Positions 57,428 to 64,000 of a DNA stretch of 64,000 bases are shown piece after piece. A program made the translations under genes and the position numbers. The DNA is from Wolfiporia cocos (taxonomy: Eukaryota > Basidiomycota > Agaricomycetes > Polyporales > Phaeolaceae). The stretch covers positions 806,001-870,000 of the forward strand of contig JACCLO010000008.1 in assembly GCA_029448655.1 (NCBI GenBank), read 5' to 3'. Each line of letters begins with the position of its first letter. Position 1 is the stretch's first letter. The notes under the pieces are model-generated. The model saw only the letters and a list, made by a program, of their open reading frames with translations, was not told the origin of the DNA and ran no database searches.

Positions 57428-59457
57428 TTGTAGCTTACTGTAACATGTAGCTTAATCTTTCTGTGATTTAATGTAACTTTACTTGTGAACGTTTGTACAA
57501 TGGTGCGATAGCATGTTTGTGCTCCTTACAGACACCGTGGCTATTTATATTTGCCTGCTAATACACCAGAGCACCGTGTCCGTACAGAGTCGCCTAATCT
57601 ACGCCTGAGGTCGACTTGTTCCACACCTATTTCGTGTATGTAGCCGATGATCAAAGCTCAATGACTATGAACACATCAATTCCTTCTCAGTGCTCACAGG
57701 TGATAATTTGAAGGTCTGAAGCCCTGTATGTGTAATTTTAAGTAAATGGCTTCTGCATGATTCCATTTCCTGGTTTTCGCAGATGTCATGATTACTCAAT
57801 AGGCACCAGATAGTAGTAGACATGGTCCATTGATATGAATATTTCACTTAAGCTGGCAATGAGCTTTGTTTATGCCTGTGGAATCACATTTACCTGAGAA
57901 GGCTGGCACTTGATCAACGATGCCAATGTCAAATGCAATCCACAAGATAGATAGCACAGATATACTGAGTATGGTATGCACCATGGGTTGCATTGTAGAC
58001 ATCCTGATGCAGTGGCTACTCATCTGTTGTGACTATGCCCCATTGACAAGTCCCAGTGAACAAATAAGATGTTCAAACTCGTATACACTTCAGAGAATTG
58101 TCATAGATCAGGCAGAGATAAAATGCCAATGCCAGTCGGCACTTTCGCATACCAGAAGGGATGTTCATTAGCACAGATAGTCTGACCTCAGTTGACGGAC
58201 TGGACTGATTATCAATCAATATAGATTAGCTCTGCCCACTTTCTTTAGGGACCATAATGTATCAGTGAACCGAAACGCCCTCTTGATGACCATTGAACAC
58301 AAATCAGTTGCCGTAGTGAATGCATGTCATTGAGAAAACACAAATTCACGTTTGCCGCTCGATGCGAGCTTCTTACAATACCAATGCTGTGAACGTCCGT
58401 TGTGGTGGACCTAGTTAGAAGCCTAATTACAATATTAGTTGCTGGCAGTGGGAATATATCAAAAGCTTACTTTCTGAGATGATGTATAGCAGCTAATCGA
58501 GGCACTGATATTGACATATTGACATGGATATCTGGGTGCGGTGTATTGTACAATGTCAAATATAGGCGACTTGCTTTAACGAGTCCTGACTGCATCAGGG
58601 GCCACGGGTGTAACACCTGTTTCGAGTTCCAATCTTATACATGAGCCAAAGCTGCACATGGTATGGGGTGTTTATATGTACATCTGTCAAAAAGGGGTGC
58701 CTGAACTAAGAGGCTTGCACTTTCATCCTGTGCCACGAGGCATCCGAGTATACCACAAGGCTGTGGCTGTGACAATGGCATTTAACAGCGATGGGTAGTG
58801 ATACACGAGTCGTGCTATAGGATGTTAATGCTGCTCATCTTTGTACCCTGCAGGCATCCTTGTGAGTGATTATATGTTGCTAATATATAATGAGCAATAA
58901 AACGCTGTCAAGATCTAGATCATTTCGAGTCACCATGATCTACCCTCATGAGCAGATGTCATATAGATACGAAATTGTGAACCATCTGCCGCTACCTTGT
59001 GGATATTGGATTATACTACCTCTGGCACTACACAGAAGATCGCTTACATCTAAAGAGTTTGGTACATATAAATTATCACATCATGTTTTAGCCTGCTGAC
59101 TTCAAATACACCAACTAGGCCGCTTCTTATGGTGAGGTCTCCATATTCGTCCTGAGGGTTTCATGACGTCCATATATCTCTTCCAAGGTTCCTTGACACA
59201 GTCACTGAGTGCTTGAACATCACTGTAAGAGCTTAATATGACCGGTCAATGGGGCAGCAACATAGGTTATATACATAGGCATTATGGGGCTATACTACTG
59301 AGCAGTTCTCCTGGAACAGTTCATGGTATTGTACAGCAATCTTCTATTCCACACACCCAGCAAGCTAGTGAATTTATCACATGCCCATGAGCAGAGTGAG
59401 TATTGTGATCCATACATGCCAGGCATTCACAGCTTGAGGTGACTCACCTCTTATGTC
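57428..59457. repeat. CpG-decayed copy of the repeated locus
   Basis: Similar over its length to 39,990-40,927 joined to 55,189-55,810, without the Gypsy element. Many differences are CG in the first copy against TG or CA here. It ends where an LTR begins at 59458. No gene is recognised. Confidence 0.7.
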
Positions 59458-59878
59458 TGTCACAGGCCAATTTCAATGCCTTTAGACACAATCCAATTCC
59501 AACCCAGCTCATGCTAAAACCAGACCACGATAGTGCCAGAGCACCTCCGAAGAGCAACTCCAAGCCAAGCTGGAACCTAATGCCATAGCTAGTAGAAGCC
59601 CTGTACTCATGAGCCACCAGGGCACTAGCCACAAGTATCACCAGCCATGTCTAAAGAACCTAATCCCAAGCCCTCAGTCATGAAGTCGTATGAGTAGGAC
59701 CAGCACAATGAGCCAGGCAGCTCACCTAACCAACCCAACCCCCACTGCCATAGACCAGCATCATTGCACACCATGCCATTCCAGACTCTACACGTGACCA
59801 CAAACCAGGACCACGTCCAATGTCCCCTGCCCCCAAGGACTCCCATCTCCAATGAATGCTCGCCATTACCAGCATGGA

Positions 59879-60457
59879 TGTCACAGTTTATTCTGTGGTG
59901 TTGCCCTGCTGTTTTCTAGGGTGATACAGGACTTTCTGTGGTTGCATGGCCCCCTGTCCCCTTTGGTGCCCCTCCTCATCATCCTGCTCATGTCATAGCA
60001 CCTGACCTGTTAGATAGTCACATGTGCCTGAGGGTAGGCACATGCTCTTACTCACATGATATGGTCACACCTAGTTACAGTAGCGTCACAGGTAGTTACA
60101 GTCCATGCCACCCTTTAGCTATGGTGCACAAGCCATTACTTTAGGGTGACCATTACTGGTCACAATACCTCGCATATATATATAGGTATGGCGATGGGGA
60201 CTTACATCCCCATCTTTAGGATTCTTGGCAATTGGGTGTATGCCCCTTTCTTGCATCTGTTCTGTGTGCACTGGTCGACATCACCCCTCTCTCTCTCATC
60301 TTATTTGACTAGGGGGTATCTCAGCTTCTAAGGTACTAAGGGAGTAGTTACCCTGGAATACCTGAAGGCTCAGTGCTGCACCTCCATCTCATTAGGCATT
60401 GAGGACATAGAGGATCCCTGGCTAGGTCGGTCACACAGACTCTGTAAGTCTGTGTCA
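59879..60457 (+). mobile_element. Solo LTR (579 bp), target duplication ATGGA
   Basis: Begins TGTCACAGTTTATTC and ends GTCTGTGTCA. ATGGA is at 59874-59878 and 60458-60462. A TATATATATA stretch at about 60,174 suits an LTR promoter on the plus strand. Confidence 0.88.
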
Positions 60458-60810
60458 ATGGACCCTAACCCAGCCATTACAGGCCTTAGACTTACTGTCA
60501 CACGCCAATTTCAAGCCTTTAGGCACAGTACCTTTTCTGACCATCGAGAGCACCCCTGATGCTGGAACCCGGTGCTGCATCTAGTAGAAGCCCTACACAC
60601 GAACTACTCCAGGCACTAGCCACCAGCACCACCAGCCACGCCTATAACCCTGGTCCCAGAACACCAAGTCCATCCACACCATACAGTCACCATACCCTGG
60701 AATGGCTGGTCAACCAATGGGTACAATGGGCTTGTACACCGGCAGAGCTGACATCGGCTGACAAATCCCTCGTTACCTGCATGTCCAGTCAGCCCACCAG
60801 ATCCTTGTAG

Positions 60811-61106
60811 CTGGAACATGGGGGTGGGCCGATGGGGGGTCGTGGTGCCCATGTTGCTGTGAGCCCCAGTCAGCCCACCAACCAAAAATCTATGTACCTG
60901 GAACATGGGTGGGCCAACAGGGGGTTGCGGTGCCCATGTTGCTGCAGCCCCCAGTTGGCCCACCCAGCAAATGTTCATGTATCTGGAACATGGGGTGGGC
61001 TGATGGGAGGTTGCAGTGCCCATGTTGCCACGAGCCCCAGTCAGCCCACCAGCCAAATCTCCATGTACCTGGAACGCTGGGTGGGCCGACAGGGGGTCAC
61101 GGTCCC
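60811..61106. repeat. Tandem ~85-bp repeats in the left foldback arm
   Basis: Four units begin near 60,811, 60,898, 60,982 and 61,069 (CTGGAACATGGG-type starts, GTGGGCCGATGGGGG, GCCCATGTTGCTG, AGCCCCAGTCAGCCCACC). Confidence 0.8.
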
Positions 61107-61109
61107 ATA

Positions 61110-61510
61110 GCTCGCAGTAAGGGTCACAATAAGGATCATGGTAAGCATGCATATCTTGCAGTCATGGTCACAGTAAAGGGCACATAGGTTGCACCAAGCT
61201 TTCAATAAGCATCTATAGCTCATTGCAAGGCCTAGGGTAGCTTGTACATAACATAGAAATCAAAATTAACAATTGTTTTACAATTATTCTCGCGATAAGG
61301 GTCGCGAATAGGCGCCCGTTGGTCGCTGTAAGGGTCATGGTAATGGTACATGTCTTGTGGTAAGGGCCACAGTAAGGGCCCATAACTAGCACTAAGCCTT
61401 CAATAAGTATTTATAGCTTGTTGTGAGGCTTGTGGCATCTCATACACAACATGGCAATCCAAATTGACAACTGGCTTATAATTATGCTTGTGGAAAGGGT
61501 TGTGGCATGT
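61110..61510. repeat. ~200-bp tandem duplication in the foldback centre
   Basis: Two diverged copies (about 61,110-61,310 and 61,311-61,510) share GTAAGGGTCA, TTCAATAAG.AT.TATAGCT and AACAT.G.AATC.AAATT.ACAA. Confidence 0.7.
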
Positions 61511-62488
61511 GCCCATTGCAAGCCCTAACATGTGCTATTGATGTTTTTGTGAGCTAACTGCAAGCTTACCGCGAGCTATGGGTGCCTATTTCGTGACCCC
61601 TACTGTGAGGGTATCGACTAGGAATGCTTCTATTTTATTCTGTGCTATGCAAACAAATGCTTACCATGTGTCATTCAATATGTAATGTCACAGCTAATAT
61701 TCATAACACACTGAAATCACCATCAGATATGTAGCATTTTGGTTGGTGGGCCGACTGGGACTCATGGCAACATGGGCACCACGACCTCCCATCAGCCCAC
61801 CCCATGTTCCAGGTACATAGATTTTTGGTTGGTGGGCCGACTGGGGCTCACAGCAACATGGGTACTGCGACTCCCTGTTGGCCCACCCAGTGTTCCAGGT
61901 ACATGGAAATTTGGCTGGTGGGCTGACTGGGGCTCACAGCAACATGGGCACCATGGGCACCACGACCCCCCATTGGCCCACCCCCATGTTCCAGCTACAA
62001 GGATCTGGTGGGCTGACTGGACGTGCAGGCAACAAGGGATTTGTTGGCCAACATCAGCTCTGCCGGTGTACAAGCCCATTGTACCCATTGGTTGACCAGC
62101 TGTTCCAGGTACAGTGACTGAATGGGCTCATCCATCCACCCAGTCTAACAGCCCAGTCAGGAAGCCACACGACCCTATGAGCCAGGCAGTGCACTCAACC
62201 CAGTCAACCACCTGCTGCCATGCCACCGCTCACGCCACACTCTAAGTACCAAGGTTATACAAAGACCCATGGCTAGGACCATCAGACTACACCCACCCAA
62301 CCAACCAATTCTTACACCTCCCATCTCTACGAACCACAGCCATTATCAGCTACACGGTCATTACCAACCATGGACTACATGCCATTACTGGCACGGACTA
62401 TATACAATACGGACAATAGCCTACGGAGGCTCTACACCCAGTGGACAATGCCCTGTATGACTGAGAACCCTACCAGTCACAGGAAGTG

Positions 62489-62873
62489 TGACAAGACCAC
62501 TAAAGCCTTAGAGCGAACTGAGGAGAGCGAAGTGGGTGAACACCAAGTTCAGACTGGGGTTACCAGCTGAACGTAGGCCTGTCTTTATACAACTAGGTTG
62601 TTTGTACATGTTTGTACTATAATGGCCATATATGATAACTAGGGAGTCTGAGGCGTGACTAGGCTAGGGGTCTAAGCCAGACTCTGAAACATAGAAGCGT
62701 AGTAGTATATCAAATACGTAGCGGTCATCGTGGCCGTGTGGGAATGGGCCCGTGCATCATGATCTAGTCGTGGCTGGACTCCTTCCAGGGTATGATCCAG
62801 GCCTGGCTGGGCTTGGGGACTCGGGGGACCAGATCGGGTTCGTTGTCGTTAGGGAAAGCTTTTGCCCGTGACA
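62489..62873 (-). mobile_element. Solo LTR (385 bp), target duplication AAGTG
   Basis: Begins TGACAAGACC and ends GCCCGTGACA; AAGTG is at 62484-62488 and 62874-62878. On the minus strand ATGTACAAACA (62599-62609) precedes TATAAAG, as in the Gypsy LTR, so transcription is likely leftward. Confidence 0.85.
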
Positions 62874-63474
62874 AAGTGCCACCACCAATTGCAGCCAATC
62901 ACGCTCGATCACTCAAGGCCATCACCGGCCAGTCCACGATCACTAGCTACATCACCGATCACGGTCCGTTAACCCCACCATTACCAGCACCAGTCCTGAT
63001 CACACTAGGAACCCAATCATGGACTTAGAACCCCGCCATTACTGGCGAACCCCCCAATCAATGAGAACCACCGATTGCACCTGACAGATTGGTAACCCAC
63101 TCCGATCTGGGCTGTACCCGCTACATTGCCATGGACATACATCACAGACACTCCTGCACTCCAATACCATACTGGCCCTGTAGCTAGACCAATAAGCTTG
63201 TGCTAGTGCCCTTACCGGCTGCTCGGCATAATATGTACAAACAGTAGTAGAGTCTATATAATCGGCTGACAGTCTTGAGCGAACCTCAGACTTGTCTTGG
63301 CCTCTTCAGCCTTAGATGCCCAGACCAGGAATGCGCCTTTGTGTGAGTAACATTCCCCTAGGTGTGTGTCTTAGGTTGTAGCATGTGTCACTTACAAACC
63401 TGTCCTGACCTACGAGAGCCACCAGTCAAGGGCTAATCCAATATGTCACTGATCGGCAAGAACCACCAATCAAC

Positions 63475-63941
63475 TGTTACGGATCGAATATCTGTTCAGC
63501 TGAAATAACTAAGTCGAGTTACTCAGCGTATCGAGTAGTGCACTACTCGTTGGACTCAGCGGAGTCGAGCGTCGATATACTGACTGCAGGCTTAATTGCT
63601 CAAGCCTTTGAGAACGAGTATAATATCCTTGTAATTCAACAAGGTCGAGCTGAGGAACTCGACCGGTATTTACAACAGGTTTTTATACTACAATTCTGTA
63701 ATCGGGGTCATAGTGTCCTTGGTGCTGCTACCACTAAGTCCACAAGGCTAGTACGTTAAGATATCAACTAGAACCTGATGCGCTGCAAGGCCATGGGCAT
63801 AGGGCTGTTGTACATGAAACGAGGGTCACTGGTTGAACAGGGAACCCTAGAAATAATTGTGTGATACTACGGTTGAACGCTAAGTCCCCTTCTCCAGTGA
63901 GGCGTCAAAGATATTCAGATGATTTCATACAGACCGTAACA
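63475..63941. mobile_element. Solo LTR (467 bp), target duplication TCAAC
   Basis: Begins TGTTACGG and ends CCGTAACA, an 8-bp perfect terminal inverted repeat. TCAAC is at 63470-63474 and 63942-63946. The ends resemble Copia-type LTRs but class is not proven. The small frame inside (63538-63759) is not a supported gene. Confidence 0.85.
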
Positions 63942-64000
63942 TCAACATATGTCACACCAATGCCATTACCGGCCAGGTCTCCCAATTGATGAGAACCACC

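Larger units (their letters stand above)
60684..62120. mobile_element. Foldback element with long inverted arms of tandem repeats
   Basis: The left arm (60684 to about 61,106) and right arm (about 61,736-62,120) are inverted copies, for example CTGGTCAACCAATGGGTACAA against its complement. Ends read CAGTCAC...GTGACTG. Each arm contains several ~85-bp tandem units starting near CTGGAACATGGGGTGGGC (four left, about three right). The 630-bp centre has a ~200-bp tandem duplication. No frame for a transposase and no clear target duplication was found. Confidence 0.8.
60496..63390 (+). mobile_element. Solo LTR of family B inserted in family A LTR, target duplication CTTAC
   Basis: Begins TGTCACACGCC and ends GCATGTGTCA; CTTAC is at 60491-60495 and 63391-63395. 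Its first 200 bp match family A (CTAGTAGAAGCCCT, GGCACTAGCCAC). TATATAA at 63255-63261 and CAGACTTGTCTTGGCC at about 63287 parallel the Gypsy LTR promoter and start region. It is interrupted by a foldback element (60684-62120) and a solo LTR (62489-62873), so the LTR itself is about 1.1 kb. Confidence 0.85.
59458..64000 (+). mobile_element. Old long LTR (family A), continues beyond the window, hosting three insertions
   Basis: Starts TGTCACAGGCCAATTTCAA, like the family B LTR at 60496. It is split by solo LTRs at 59879-60457, 60496-63390 and 63475-63941. Its own segments are 59458-59878, 60463-60495, 63396-63474 and 63947-64000. The last piece (CCATTAC.GGC...ATGAGAACCACC) matches 63,040-63,075 in family B, which confirms that it resumes. 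The left 5 bp are ATGTC; the matching copy should be right of the window. Confidence 0.75.

Noticed and set aside
60811..61106. CRISPR-like array of regular repeats
   Set aside because: Units are contiguous ~85-bp tandem repeats without spacers and are mirrored in the other arm; eukaryotic context.
62489..62873. Solo LTR as a copy of the 371-bp Gypsy LTR
   Set aside because: Shared words occur in a different order, so it is a separate family despite similar ends and promoter word.
63441..63955. hAT-type insertion with an 8-9-bp ATATGTCAC duplication
   Set aside because: TG...CA ends with TCAAC duplications immediately inside explain the interval better as a solo LTR.

Overview
The window is a piece of a filamentous basidiomycete genome, probably an Agaricomycete and perhaps a wood-decay polypore. 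The reasons are dense short spliceosomal introns (most 50-65 nt), an expanded F-box/LRR family, an ERG6 sterol methyltransferase, secreted GH28 pectinases and Tf1/sushi-like Ty3/Gypsy retrotransposons. No taxon can be fixed from the sequence alone. Most protein-coding genes were rebuilt by hand from reading frames and splice sites; in the intact gene models the exon phases join and the total length is a multiple of three.

Genic part (1-39,945). Left to right: a partial F-box/LRR gene (+), an F-box-like gene (-), a mitochondrial ribosomal mL45/Mba1-like gene (-) divergent from a MIX17/CHCHD2-10-like twin-CX9C gene (+), an arrestin-like gene (+), a probably broken F-box/LRR gene (+), VPS16 of HOPS/CORVET (+), a small MITE, a SYG1/XPR1 SPX-EXS phosphate exporter (-, 20 exons), a HAD-type 2-haloacid dehalogenase-like gene (+), a MAT2B-like NAD(P)-binding gene (-), a 66-aa small gene (+), a small secreted protein with dibasic sites (+), ERG6 (+), LSM8 (-), a tandem pair of secreted GH28 genes with identical 14-exon structure including a 6-nt micro-exon (+,+), and an unrecognised GC-rich conserved-looking gene (+).

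Mobile-element part (40-64 kb). A 14.3-kb Ty3/Gypsy element lies at 40,928-55,183 on the minus strand (371-bp LTRs with one difference, target duplication GACTT). It encodes one Gag-Pol reading frame with a complete five-motif dUTPase domain between Gag and protease. A 6.05-kb non-autonomous LTR element (a LARD, 1,094-bp LTRs, no polyprotein, target duplication TGTTG) is inserted in its integrase region; removing it mathematically leaves one open frame of 2,244 codons. Both elements carry, one base from the 5' LTR, a short sequence complementary to the predicted 5' end of their own transcript, the arrangement of Tf1-type self-priming.

The Gypsy element landed in a repeated locus whose uninterrupted, CpG-decayed copy sits at about 57.4-59.5 kb. 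That copy is in turn cut by an old long LTR (from 59,458) that runs off the window and hosts solo LTRs with clear 5-bp duplications (ATGGA, CTTAC, TCAAC). The CTTAC solo LTR itself hosts another solo LTR (AAGTG) and a 1.4-kb foldback element with arms of tandem repeats. The right third of the window is therefore a layered record of insertions.
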